From the NCBI RefSeq assembly GCF_014851765.1, contig NZ_JACVAI010000002.1, forward strand, positions 682,001 through 746,000: 64,000 bases of DNA. The letters run 5' to 3'. A program made the translations under genes and the position numbers. Below, piece by piece: positions 8,203-16,096 of the stretch (positions within the stretch are counted from its first letter, which is position 1; each line of letters begins with the position of its first letter). Origin of the DNA: Pseudomonas sp. PDM04. Its GTDB lineage: Bacteria; Pseudomonadota; Gammaproteobacteria; Pseudomonadales; Pseudomonadaceae. A model generated the notes under the pieces. The model was not told where the DNA came from. It searched no databases and was given only the letters and a program-made list of their open reading frames with translations.

Positions 8203-8604
8203 ATGAAACGCCAAATCATCCTCAGCATCGTTCTCTCGGTACTCGCCGCTAACGCCTTCGCCGCCAAACCACCGCGCACCATGATCGCCGAAGGCGGCTC
8301 TGATCGCCTGATCGAACGCCGTGTAGCCGAAGGTGGTTCGGATCGTCTGATCGAACGCCGCGTCGCCGAAGGTGGTTCGGATCGTCTGATCGAACGCCGC
8401 GTCGCCGAAGGTGGTTCGGATCGTCTGATCGAACGTCGTGTTGCCGAAGGTGGTTCGGACCGTCTGATCGAACGTCGCGTTGCCGAAGGTGGTTCGGATC
8501 GTCTGATCGAACGCCGTGTAGCCGAAGGTGGTTCGGATCGTCTGATCGAACGTCGCGTGGCCGAAGGTGGTTCCGACCGTCTGATCGAAAGCCGCGCCGT
8601 ATGA
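8203..8604 (+). CDS. Exported protein built of eight 13-residue tandem repeats
   Basis: This 133-residue protein has a Sec signal peptide (MKRQ then a hydrophobic run, cleavage probably after ANAFA near residue 20), a short KPPRTMI linker, then eight consecutive units with the consensus AEGGSDRLIERRV. Only the last unit departs clearly (ends ESRAV). The start at 8203 has GGAG at 8190; the longer open frame upstream lacks a site and would bury the signal peptide. The repeats are charged, with alternating Glu/Asp and Arg, and contain no Cys or aromatic residue. I do not recognise a function. Such an even array suggests a solenoid, a fibre subunit or a surface-binding protein. Confidence 0.85.
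   Translation: MKRQIILSIVLSVLAANAFAAKPPRTMIAEGGSDRLIERRVAEGGSDRLIERRVAEGGSDRLIERRVAEGGSDRLIERRVAEGGSDRLIERRVAEGGSDRLIERRVAEGGSDRLIERRVAEGGSDRLIESRAV
8287..8598 (+). repeat. 39-bp tandem repeat, eight in-frame copies
   Basis: Units start at 8287, 8326, 8365, 8404, 8443, 8482, 8521 and 8560. The middle copies differ only at a few third positions (GAT/GAC, CGC/CGT, GTC/GTT/GTA), and units 2 and 3 are identical over all 39 bases. Near-identity at silent positions points to recent duplication or gene conversion, so copy number probably varies between strains. The unit length is a multiple of three, so changes keep the frame. Confidence 0.95.
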
Positions 8605-8630
8605 AGCCTCGTTCCAGCGCAATACTCAAC

Positions 8631-8661
8631 AAAAAGCCCGGCCTGATCAGCCGGGCTTTTT
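8631..8661 (+). terminator. Intrinsic terminator after the repeat-protein gene
   Basis: AAAAAGCCCGGC and GCCGGGCTTTTT pair over a 7-base loop and end in a T tract. The A tract on the left makes it usable in both directions, but the next gene on the minus strand ends only at 8743, so it probably serves both convergent genes. Confidence 0.9.
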
Positions 8662-8677
8662 CGTGTGCAAGGGGTTA

Positions 8678-8704
8678 CCTGTGGGAGCGAGCAGGCTACG
8701 GGCG
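8678..8704. repeat. Half REP-like repeat
   Basis: CTGTGGGAGCGAGCAGGCT is one arm of the dispersed GTGGGAGCGAGC..GCTCGC repeat; the second arm is decayed to TACGGGCG. It lies between the terminator of the repeat-protein gene and the end of the MFS gene. Confidence 0.55.
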
Positions 8705-8742
8705 TCCATCGACGGCAAGCCGGTCACGCTTCCACGGGCCTA

Positions 8743-10413
8743 TCAGTGATGAATATCCCGATCCTTGGTTTCCGGCATGAAGAAAATGCCGAGAACGGCC
8801 GTCATCACTGCGATGACAATCGGATACCACAGCCCGTAATAGATATCCCCCGTGGCCGCAACCATGGCGAATGCCACGGTCGGCAGGAAGCCGCCGAACC
8901 AGCCATTGCCGATGTGATACGGCAGCGACATCGAGGTGTAACGGATGCGCGCCGGGAACAGTTCCACCAGCCACGCGGCGATCGGACCGTAGACCATGGT
9001 CACGTAGATCACCAGGATGGTCAGCAGCAACAACACCATCGGGTAGTTGGTCTTGGCCGGGTCGGCCTTCTCCGGATAACCGGCATCCTTCAGGGCCGTG
9101 CCGAGGGTGGCGGTAAAGGCGTCGTTGCGGGTCTTGAACTCGGCGGCCGGCATGCCGGTGCCTTCGAAGCTCTCGACCACCTGGTTGCCGATCCGGATCT
9201 GCGTCACGGTGCCCGGCGCGGCCTTCTCATTGGTGTAGGGAATGGCCCGCTTGGCCAGCACGGTCTTGGCCAGGTCGCAAGACGTGGTGAATTTGGCCTT
9301 GCCCACCGGGTCGAACTGGAACGCGCACTGGTCAGGATCGGCGACCACCGTCACCGGGTTCTTCGCCTGAGCGGTGAACACATCGGGGTTACCGTACTGG
9401 GTCAACGCGTGGAAGATCGGAAAGTAGGTCACGGCGGCCAGAATGCACCCGGCCATGATGATGCCCTTGCGCCCGATACGGTCGGAGAGGCTGCCGAAGA
9501 TCACGAAAAACGGCGTACCGATCAACAGCGAGCCGGCAATCAGCAGGTTGGCCGTCTGCGGATCGATCTTGAGCGTTTGCAGCAGGAAGAACAGTGCATA
9601 GAACTGCCCGGTGTACCAGACGACCGCTTGGCCGGCCGTGCCGCCGAGCAGCGCCATGATCACGATCTTCAGGTTTTCCCAGCGCGCGAAGGACTCCGTC
9701 AATGGCGCCTTGGACGCCTTGCCCTCGGCCTTCATTTTCAGGAACACCGGCGACTCGCTGAGTTGCAGGCGGATGTACACCGAGATGATCAGCAGCAGAA
9801 TCGACAGCAGGAACGGAATCCGCCAGCCCCAGGCTTCGAAGGCTTCGGTGCCCAGGATCGTCCGGCAGGCGAGGATCACCAGCAGCGACAGGAACAGGCC
9901 GAGGGTCGCGGTGGTTTGAATCCATGAAGTGAAAAAGCCGCGGCGATTTTTCGGCGCATGTTCGGCCACGTAGGTCGCCGCCCCGCCGTATTCACCGCCC
10001 AGTGCCAGGCCCTGCAACAGGCGCAGGGTAATCAGGATGATCGGCGCTGCGACACCGATGGTCGCGTAGCCGGGCAGAAACCCGACGATGGCGGTGGAAA
10101 TGCCCATGATGACGATAGTGATGAGGAAGGTGTGCTTGCGCCCGATCATGTCACCCAGGCGACCGAACACAATGGCGCCGAAAGGCCGCACGGCAAACCC
10201 CGCCGCGAACGCGAGCAAGGCGAAGATGAAGGCCGTGGTTTCGTTGACGCCGGCGAAGAAGTGCTTGGCGATGATCGCGGCGAGGGAACCGTAAAGGTAG
10301 AAGTCGTACCATTCGAACACAGTGCCCAGGGACGAGGCGAAAATCACCTTGCGCTCTTCCCTGGTGATCCCGTGGTTGGGCGAGTTGCCCGTGGTGGTGT
10401 CGATTGCGGCCAT
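8743..10413 (-). CDS. MHS-family MFS transporter with a large extra loop
   Basis: This 556-residue inner-membrane protein has about 12 hydrophobic segments and the metabolite:H+ symporter motifs: GTVFEWYDFYLYG near the start, GRLGDMIGRK in loop 2-3, GGEYGGAATYVAEHAP in segment 5 and LSDRIGRKG in loop 8-9. The family carries small carboxylates, betaines or shikimate by proton symport; the substrate cannot be read here. It is longer than the usual 430-450 residues because of a hydrophilic insert of about 110 residues with two Cys between segments 9 and 10. The ATG at 10413 has a GGAGAA site. No enzyme gene adjoins it to suggest a pathway. Confidence 0.88.
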   Translation of the reverse strand: MAAIDTTTGNSPNHGITREERKVIFASSLGTVFEWYDFYLYGSLAAIIAKHFFAGVNETTAFIFALLAFAAGFAVRPFGAIVFGRLGDMIGRKHTFLITIVIMGISTAIVGFLPGYATIGVAAPIILITLRLLQGLALGGEYGGAATYVAEHAPKNRRGFFTSWIQTTATLGLFLSLLVILACRTILGTEAFEAWGWRIPFLLSILLLIISVYIRLQLSESPVFLKMKAEGKASKAPLTESFARWENLKIVIMALLGGTAGQAVVWYTGQFYALFFLLQTLKIDPQTANLLIAGSLLIGTPFFVIFGSLSDRIGRKGIIMAGCILAAVTYFPIFHALTQYGNPDVFTAQAKNPVTVVADPDQCAFQFDPVGKAKFTTSCDLAKTVLAKRAIPYTNEKAAPGTVTQIRIGNQVVESFEGTGMPAAEFKTRNDAFTATLGTALKDAGYPEKADPAKTNYPMVLLLLTILVIYVTMVYGPIAAWLVELFPARIRYTSMSLPYHIGNGWFGGFLPTVAFAMVAATGDIYYGLWYPIVIAVMTAVLGIFFMPETKDRDIHH

Positions 10414-10625
10414 GAGTCTTCTCCGTGTTTTTCTTGTGTCAGGCCGGAGCACCTTCATTACCGCTGTCGCACCCGGGCCCTGGGGCTGAAGTCATTGGAT
10501 TACGGAACACGCAAAGCAGGGGTACAGCCTCGCCTCACATCACGGCGAGGTTTCCTGAAGCATAATCAGCTTCGCGCAGATATCCACTCGCCATCATGGA
10601 TATTGATACATCGCCCTGCTCATTG

Positions 10626-10661
10626 CCGGAGCGAGTTTGCTCCGGGCGGCGTTCCGACGAA
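10626..10661. repeat. Dispersed repeat, CCGGAGC..GCTCCGG plus tail
   Basis: A 7-bp inverted repeat CCGGAGC/GCTCCGG with a 6-base loop is followed by GCGGCGTTCCGACGA. The same element, with two base changes in about 34, occurs at 30152-30187, so this is a member of a dispersed family separate from the GCGAGC..GCTCGC type. Confidence 0.8.
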
Positions 10662-10713
10662 GAACGAACCGGCACCGCAGTGCGTCAGGCAACCAGCGTC
10701 ACCGTTGACAACC

Positions 10714-10739
10714 CTCGCGAACAAGCCCGCTCCTGCAGT
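10714..10739. repeat. Decayed REP-like repeat
   Basis: CTCGCGAACAAGCCCGCTCC followed by TGCAGT matches the arm order of the dispersed TCGCGAGCAAGCTCGCTCC repeat with a few substitutions. Confidence 0.55.
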
Positions 10740-10814
10740 TGAATCATCCAGCCCTTAATCCCGGCACTGAACATGTGATACATAGCAGCTTGTCCTGCAC
10801 CCCGAGGCTTGCTC

Positions 10815-11384
10815 ATGTACACAACCCTTCGCCTGCCGCACCTGCTGCTCTGCGCCCTTTCGTGCCTCATCGCCAGCGGCGCCCAGGCCGATGCCTCCGC
10901 GCCGCCGCCCGCCAGTTTGCAGCCGCTGCTGGCGACCATGAACGAACGCCTGTACATGGGCGACCAGGTGGCGCTGAGCAAATGGGACAGCCGCAGACCG
11001 ATCCAGGACAGTGCCCGGGAAGCGCAGGTCATCGCCAACGCGAGAAAGCAGGCGCTGAGCCGTCAACTCAATCCGGACGAAGTCGCCGAGTTGATCGCCG
11101 CGCAGATCGAGGCCAGCAAACTGGTGCAGTATGGGTTGCTTGCGCAGTGGCAGGCGGCGGGCAAGGCGCCCGACTTGCCGCGCCCCGACCTCGAAAAGGA
11201 AGTGCGGCCGCATCTGGATGAGCTGCAAAAGCGCCTGTTGCAGGCGTTCGCCGAGTTTGCGCCCTATCGCACCGACCCCAATTGCGCCCAGTGGCTGGCC
11301 AAGGGGCGGTCCGCCCTGATCAAGGATGGTCTGCATGGCCAGGGGTTGATCCGCGCCACCGGGGACTTGTGCGTCGTCAACTGA
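10815..11384 (+). CDS. aroQ: Periplasmic chorismate mutase, AroQ-gamma type
   Basis: This 189-residue protein has a Sec signal peptide (cleavage near GAQA-DAS, about residue 25) and an all-helical chorismate mutase domain. It carries the AroQ pattern: an Arg in ERLY, KWD (K then D) about 14 residues later, an R in SAREAQV and a Glu/Gln-rich second helix with AAQIEASKLVQ. Exported AroQ-gamma enzymes convert chorismate to prephenate in the periplasm, outside the cytoplasmic shikimate pathway; their purpose is debated. The ATG at 10815 has GAGG seven bases upstream, better than the TTG two codons before. It is convergent with the cytochrome gene, 15 bases apart. Confidence 0.88.
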   Translation: MYTTLRLPHLLLCALSCLIASGAQADASAPPPASLQPLLATMNERLYMGDQVALSKWDSRRPIQDSAREAQVIANARKQALSRQLNPDEVAELIAAQIEASKLVQYGLLAQWQAAGKAPDLPRPDLEKEVRPHLDELQKRLLQAFAEFAPYRTDPNCAQWLAKGRSALIKDGLHGQGLIRATGDLCVVN

Positions 11385-11399
11385 CCCAGGCAGACCGGT

Positions 11400-11786
11400 C
11401 TATGGCGCCTGGAACGTCTGCAGGTACGCCAGCACATCCTCGATTTTCTGCGGATCGCTGAGCCCCCAGAAAATCATCCGGGTGCCCGGCACGACTTTCT
11501 TCGGCGCCTCGAGGTACGCGGTGAGCGTTTCACGGGTCCAGACCAGCCCCGCGGATTTCATCGCGTCGGAATACTGGTAATCCGTGGTGCCTGCCGAAGG
11601 GCGGCCGAAAAGGTTGTTGAGCTGCGGACCAAAAGACGCCCGCGCCGACTCCCCGACCTGATGGCAGCCACCGCAAATCCGCGGGAACAGTTTCGCCCCG
11701 GCTTCGGCATCGCCGGCCGCGTGGGCCAGTGGCGCGAGCAAACCGGCGTTGAGCGCCAGGATCAAGGTGAGGACGGCGGTTTTCAT
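11400..11786 (-). CDS. Small periplasmic class I cytochrome c
   Basis: This 128-residue protein has a signal peptide cleaved near AHA-AGD (residue 23), one haem-binding CGGCH and a downstream Met ligand in GTRMIFWG. It resembles cytochrome c2/c552-type single-haem carriers, with the usual GPQLNNLFGR loop after the haem site. It would carry electrons in the periplasm; the partner enzymes are not encoded nearby. The ATG at 11786 is chosen because it begins the signal peptide (MKTAVLTLILAL); the frame is open 12 codons upstream without need. It is divergent from the glutamine-synthetase-like operon. Confidence 0.9.
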   Translation of the reverse strand: MKTAVLTLILALNAGLLAPLAHAAGDAEAGAKLFPRICGGCHQVGESARASFGPQLNNLFGRPSAGTTDYQYSDAMKSAGLVWTRETLTAYLEAPKKVVPGTRMIFWGLSDPQKIEDVLAYLQTFQAP

Positions 11787-11937
11787 CAGGCAGGGTTCCA
11801 GCGTAGAAAGTTTGAACGTCACGGATCACGAAGGCGCGTCAGTTTGCGCCAGAACGACACCGTCGTCGAATGGGTTGGCGGTCCCGCGACTGGAGCCACT
11901 TTCGCTCATCAAAACTTGCGTCATGCAAAATCAGGCT

Positions 11938-11962
11938 AAGCTGTGAGCAGCTTATTGCTCAC
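11938..11962. promoter_or_regulatory. Overlapping inverted repeats upstream of the gamma-glutamylation operon
   Basis: AAGCTG-TGAG-CAGCTT (11938-11953) overlaps GTGAGC-N8-GCTCAC (11943-11962). Both are perfect 6-bp-arm palindromes. They lie 93 bases before the first gene of the operon and could bind a regulator, but no regulator gene is adjacent. Confidence 0.35.
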
Positions 11963-12054
11963 GATGCTCGCTTCTGCAGGGTTGTGGTTTTTCTGGAGAG
12001 CGTCTGCAACAGCTACCTCAGACAGGCCCAACTTGTTCACGCAGGAATGACGTG

Positions 12055-13428
12055 ATGACCGAGCCCCTCCTCAGTTTTGACGCGCTCAAGCGCGCTGCCG
12101 CCGCTGGTGAAATCGATACCGTTCTGGTCTGCATGGTCGACATGCAGGGACGCCTGGTGGGCAAGCGCTTCCAGGTCGAATTTTTCATCGACAGCGGCTA
12201 CCAGGAAACCCACTGCTGCAACTACTTGCTGGCCGACGACATCGACATGGAGCCGGTGCCCGGATACGCCGCCGCGAGCTGGAGCAAGGGCTATGGCGAT
12301 TTCGTGCTCAAGCCGGACATGGCCACCCTGCGCCGGGTGCCGTGGCTGGAATGCACGGCGCTGGTGCTGTGCGACGTGCTCGATCACCACCATCGCAAGG
12401 ACCTGCCACACAGCCCGCGGGCGATCCTCAAACGCCAGGTCGAACGCCTGCGCGAACGGGGTTACACCGGCATGTTCGCCTCGGAACTGGAGTTCTACCT
12501 GTTTGACGAGAGTTACGAACAGATCCACCAGCGCAACTATCGGCAACCGAAAACCGCCGGCCATTACATCGAGGATTACAACATCCTGCAGACCACCCGC
12601 GAAGAGCCCGTGCTGCGGGCAATCCGCAAGCACCTGCAGGCCTCGGGCATCCCGGTGGAAAATTCCAAGGGCGAATGGGGCCCGGGCCAGGAAGAGATCA
12701 ACATCCGCTACGCCGATGCGATGACCATGGCCGACCACCACGTCATCATCAAGCACGCGTGCAAGGAGATCGCCGATCTACAGGGCAAGGCGATCACGTT
12801 CATGGCCAAGTGGCGTTATGACGCCGCCGGTTCCAGCAGCCATATCCATAATTCGCTATGGGACAAGAACGGCAAGAAGCCGCTGTTCTACGACGCCAAG
12901 GCCGAGTTCGGCATGTCGAAACTGATGCGTTCGTGGGTCGCCGGACAGCTCAAGTACGCCAACGACATCACCTGTTTTCTCGCGCCCTACATCAACTCCT
13001 ACAAGCGCTTTCAGGCAGGCACCTTCGCGCCGACGCGGGCGGTGTGGAGCCGCGACAATCGCACCGCCGGCTTTCGCCTGTGTGCCGAAGAAAGCAAATC
13101 CATCCGCATCGAGTGCCGCATCGGCGGCGCCGACCTCAACCCCTACCTGGCTTTCGCCGCGCTGATCGCCGCGGGCCTGGCCGGGGTCGACGAAAAGCTC
13201 GAACTCGCGGCGCCGTTCGAAGGGGACGCCTACGCCGATGAGCGTTCGCCGGAAGTCTCGAAAACCTTGCGCGAGGCCTGCTCCGCGCTCAAGGGCTCGA
13301 GCATGTTGCGCGAGGCGTTCGGCGATGACGTGGTGGAGCACTACGTGCACACCGCCGAATGGGAGCAGAAAGAGTACGACCGGCGTGTCACCGACTGGGA
13401 ACTGCAGCGCGGCTTCGAGCGCTATTGA
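12055..13428 (+). CDS. Glutamine-synthetase-family gamma-glutamyl-amine ligase (PuuA/PauA-like)
   Basis: This 457-residue protein has the glutamine synthetase beta-grasp and catalytic domains: ELEF (metal site, 144-147), GQEEI (about 212), GSSSHIHN (259-266) and the ECRIGGADLNPYL segment near the C-terminus. It is nearer to the gamma-glutamylpolyamine synthetases (PuuA, PauA) and IpuC than to GlnA, having no adenylylation-site region. The predicted reaction is ATP-dependent joining of glutamate to an amine. It is the first gene of an operon with an aldehyde dehydrogenase, an iron alcohol dehydrogenase and a permease, implying catabolism of an imported amine or amino alcohol. The ATG at 12055 has GCAGGA at a good distance; a GTG directly before it is possible. 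Confidence 0.85.
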   Translation: MTEPLLSFDALKRAAAAGEIDTVLVCMVDMQGRLVGKRFQVEFFIDSGYQETHCCNYLLADDIDMEPVPGYAAASWSKGYGDFVLKPDMATLRRVPWLECTALVLCDVLDHHHRKDLPHSPRAILKRQVERLRERGYTGMFASELEFYLFDESYEQIHQRNYRQPKTAGHYIEDYNILQTTREEPVLRAIRKHLQASGIPVENSKGEWGPGQEEINIRYADAMTMADHHVIIKHACKEIADLQGKAITFMAKWRYDAAGSSSHIHNSLWDKNGKKPLFYDAKAEFGMSKLMRSWVAGQLKYANDITCFLAPYINSYKRFQAGTFAPTRAVWSRDNRTAGFRLCAEESKSIRIECRIGGADLNPYLAFAALIAAGLAGVDEKLELAAPFEGDAYADERSPEVSKTLREACSALKGSSMLREAFGDDVVEHYVHTAEWEQKEYDRRVTDWELQRGFERY

Positions 13429-13435
13429 GATCACC

Positions 13436-14827
13436 ATGACTGCGAAGATTGAGCTCATTTCCCCGGTGGATGGCCGGGTCTATGTCGAGCGCGAGTGTGC
13501 CGATGCATCACAGGTCGAGCAGGCGCTCGCCGCCGCACAAACCGCCCAGGCGGCCTGGCAGCGCCGCCCCTTGAGCGAACGCGCAACGCTGTGCAGCGCC
13601 GCTGTCGACAGGCTGCTGTCGATGCAGGCGCAGATAGTCCCTGAACTGGCCTGGCAGATGGGCCGCCCGGTGCGTTATGGCCCCGGCGAGCTGCGTGGCT
13701 TTGCCGAGCGGGCACGGCACATGATCGCGATTGCGCCGCAAGCGCTGGCAGCGGTGGAGCCCGAGCCCGTGGCCGGCTTTCGTCGTTACATCAAACGCGA
13801 GCCGCTGGGCACTGTACTGGTAGTCGCCCCGTGGAATTACCCCTACCTGACGGCGGTCAATACCATCATCCCGGCGCTGATGGCCGGCAACAGCGTGATC
13901 CTCAAACATGCCTCGCAAACCCTGCTGGTGGGCGAGCGCTTTGCCGAGGCCTTTCGCCAGGCGAACCTGCCTGAAGGGCTGTTCCACAACCTGCTGCTCA
14001 GCCATGCGCAAACCGCCGGGATCATCGCCTCGGGCCGTGTGCAGCAGGTGAATTTCACCGGTTCGGTGCAGGCCGGACAAGCCATGGAGGCCGCCGCCAC
14101 GGGGCGCTTTATCGGCATGGGCCTGGAGCTTGGCGGCAAGGACCCGGCCTACGTGCGTGCCGACGCCAACCTTGAGCACGCGGTGGAGAACCTGGTCGAT
14201 GGCAGCTTTTTCAATTCCGGACAAAGCTGCTGCGCCATCGAACGCATTTACGTCGACCAGCGCCTTTACCCGGCGTTCGTCGAGCACTTCGTGGCCCTGA
14301 CCCGCCAATACGTATTGGGCAATCCGCTGGAGGAAGCCACCACGCTGGGCCCGCTGGTGTCGCCCGGCGCCGCCGATTTTGTCCGTGGGCAGATCGCCGC
14401 CGCGCTGGCCCAGGGCGCCAGGGCGTTGATCGACGCCAGGGATTTTCCTGCCGATGTGCCGGGCAGCGCCTACCTGGCGCCGCAGGTGCTGGTGGACGTG
14501 GATCACCGGATGTCGGTGATGCGCGACGAAAGCTTCGGCCCGGTGATCGGCATCATGCCGGTGGCCGGTGACGACGAAGCCATTGGCTTGATGAACGACA
14601 GCGAGTTCGGCCTCAGCGCATCGATCTGGACCCAGGATCTGGCCACCGCCGAACGCCTCGGTGACGAGGTCGCCACCGGCACCCTGTTCATGAACCGCTG
14701 CGACTACCTGGACCCGGCGCTGGCCTGGACCGGGGTCAAACACAGCGGGCGCGGCGCCACCCTGTCGCGCCTGGGCTACGAGCACCTGACCCGGGCCAAA
14801 TCCTTTCATCTGCGTCACGAGGTGTAG
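13436..14827 (+). CDS. NAD(P)-dependent aldehyde dehydrogenase
   Basis: This 463-residue enzyme has the full aldehyde dehydrogenase fold with N134 in PWNYP, K157 in ILKHAS, general base E231 in LELGGKDP and nucleophile C265 in SGQSCC. It oxidises an aldehyde to a carboxylate in the cytoplasm. It starts 7 bases after the ligase gene and ends 3 bases before the alcohol dehydrogenase gene, so the three are one transcript. A likely substrate is a gamma-glutamyl-amino-aldehyde, by analogy with PuuC; this is inference. The start at 13436 is chosen over upstream in-frame codons because those overlap the ligase gene deeply. Confidence 0.92.
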   Translation: MTAKIELISPVDGRVYVERECADASQVEQALAAAQTAQAAWQRRPLSERATLCSAAVDRLLSMQAQIVPELAWQMGRPVRYGPGELRGFAERARHMIAIAPQALAAVEPEPVAGFRRYIKREPLGTVLVVAPWNYPYLTAVNTIIPALMAGNSVILKHASQTLLVGERFAEAFRQANLPEGLFHNLLLSHAQTAGIIASGRVQQVNFTGSVQAGQAMEAAATGRFIGMGLELGGKDPAYVRADANLEHAVENLVDGSFFNSGQSCCAIERIYVDQRLYPAFVEHFVALTRQYVLGNPLEEATTLGPLVSPGAADFVRGQIAAALAQGARALIDARDFPADVPGSAYLAPQVLVDVDHRMSVMRDESFGPVIGIMPVAGDDEAIGLMNDSEFGLSASIWTQDLATAERLGDEVATGTLFMNRCDYLDPALAWTGVKHSGRGATLSRLGYEHLTRAKSFHLRHEV

Positions 14828-14830
14828 GCC

Positions 14831-15991
14831 ATGAACCTGACTGGAAACTGGAACTATCCCACCAGCGTACGCTTCGGTGCTGGGCGTATCGCCGAGCTGG
14901 CTGACGCCTGTCGCAGCCAGGGCATCCAGCGCCCGCTGCTGGTGACCGACAAAGGGCTGGCCCAGGCGCCGATCACCACCGCCGCGCTGCAGTCCATGCT
15001 CGCCGCCGGCCTGGGTGCGGCGCTGTTTAGCGACCTCAAGCCCAACCCGGTGCAAGCCAACCTGGCCGGCGGGCTCGATGCCTGGAACAGCGGCCAGCAC
15101 GATGGCGTTGTCGCGTTTGGCGGGGGCAGCGGGCTGGACATGGGCAAGCTCATCGCCTTCATGAGCGGTCAGACCCGACCGGTGTGGGATTTCGAAGACA
15201 TCGGCGACTACTGGACCCGCGCCGACGCCGACCGCATCGCCCCGGTCATTGCGGTGCCGACCACCGCAGGCACCGGCTCCGAAGTCGGCCGCGCGGCGGT
15301 GATCATCGATGAAAGCAGCCACACCAAACGCATCATCTTCCACCCGAAAATGATGCCACGGGTGGTGATCAGCGACCCTGAGCTCACCGTCGGCATGCCG
15401 GCGAAAATCACCGCCGGCACCGGTATGGACGCACTCTCCCACTGCCTGGAAGCGTACTGCGCCCCCGGTTTTCATCCGCTGGCCGACGGCATTGCCGTGG
15501 AAGGCATGCGCCTGGTCGCCAGTGCCCTGCAACGCGCCGTGCACACGCCCACGGACCTCGAGGCCCGGGCGCAAATGCTCGCCGCCGCCGCGATGGGCGC
15601 CACCGCGTTCCAGAAAGGCCTGGGCGGCATGCACGCGTTATCGCACCCGGTGGGGGCGCTGTACGACACCCACCATGGCATGACCAATGCCACGTTCATG
15701 CCCTATGTCCTGCAATTCAATCGCGCGGCCATCGAAGAGCGCATCACCCGCCTCGCCGCCTATCTGGGCCTGCCCTCTCCCGGCTTCGACAGTTTCCTGG
15801 ATTTCGTCCTCAATCTGCGCGAAGACATCGGCGTTCCCCATACGCTGCAGGCGCTGGGCGTGGATGACCGCCAGGTGGACCTGATCGCGGACATGGCGAT
15901 TGTCGACCCCTCGGCGGGCGGCAATCCGCTGCCGCTGACCAAGGACGGCGCCACGCGCATTTTTGCCGCGGCTTATCACGGCCGCGTGTAG
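14831..15991 (+). CDS. Iron-containing (group III) alcohol dehydrogenase
   Basis: This 386-residue enzyme belongs to the FucO-like iron-dependent alcohol dehydrogenases. The NAD-binding GGGSGLD (97-103) and the metal ligands D200, H204, H268 and H282 are present with the family spacing. It interconverts an alcohol and an aldehyde. Lying directly between an aldehyde dehydrogenase and an amine permease, it most simply supplies the aldehyde from an alcohol group, suggesting that the operon substrate is an amino alcohol. An ATG at 14831 follows the previous stop by 3 bases; GAGGTGTAGG nearby can serve as ribosome site. Confidence 0.9.
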   Translation: MNLTGNWNYPTSVRFGAGRIAELADACRSQGIQRPLLVTDKGLAQAPITTAALQSMLAAGLGAALFSDLKPNPVQANLAGGLDAWNSGQHDGVVAFGGGSGLDMGKLIAFMSGQTRPVWDFEDIGDYWTRADADRIAPVIAVPTTAGTGSEVGRAAVIIDESSHTKRIIFHPKMMPRVVISDPELTVGMPAKITAGTGMDALSHCLEAYCAPGFHPLADGIAVEGMRLVASALQRAVHTPTDLEARAQMLAAAAMGATAFQKGLGGMHALSHPVGALYDTHHGMTNATFMPYVLQFNRAAIEERITRLAAYLGLPSPGFDSFLDFVLNLREDIGVPHTLQALGVDDRQVDLIADMAIVDPSAGGNPLPLTKDGATRIFAAAYHGRV

Positions 15992-16096
15992 ATCCAGAGC
16001 AGTAACGGTTGTAAAGGAGCAGTACGACAAGGTGTTGAAGGCCAGCCCATTGCGCAGACGCCAATGGATTGTTCAAAACCTGAAGGGGTACACCGC

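Larger units (their letters stand above)
10414..10814. other. 401-base non-coding region with palindromes and REP-like elements
   Basis: No convincing gene is seen between the divergent transporter and chorismate mutase genes. The region holds a CCTCGC/GCGAGG hairpin (10528-10550), an ATATCCA/TGGATAT inverted repeat (10580-10603), an R-type repeat (10626-10661) and a second decayed REP arm (10714-10739). Promoters for both flanking genes should lie here, but no clear consensus pair stands out. Confidence 0.6.

Noticed and set aside
8287..8598. The 39-bp repeats as a CRISPR array
   Set aside because: The repeats are directly adjacent with no spacers, lie in a coding frame, and no cas gene is near.
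8140..8622. An open frame on the minus strand through the 39-bp repeats
   Set aside because: A repeat unit of 39 bases without stops keeps several frames open. Only the plus-strand frame has a ribosome site and signal peptide.
10414..10814. A tRNA or small gene in the gap between the transporter and chorismate mutase genes
   Set aside because: No cloverleaf with a GGTTCGAAT-like arm was found, and no frame with a ribosome site stands out.
13508..15634. A 708-codon frame opposite the aldehyde and alcohol dehydrogenase genes
   Set aside because: Antisense shadow of two genes with complete active sites.
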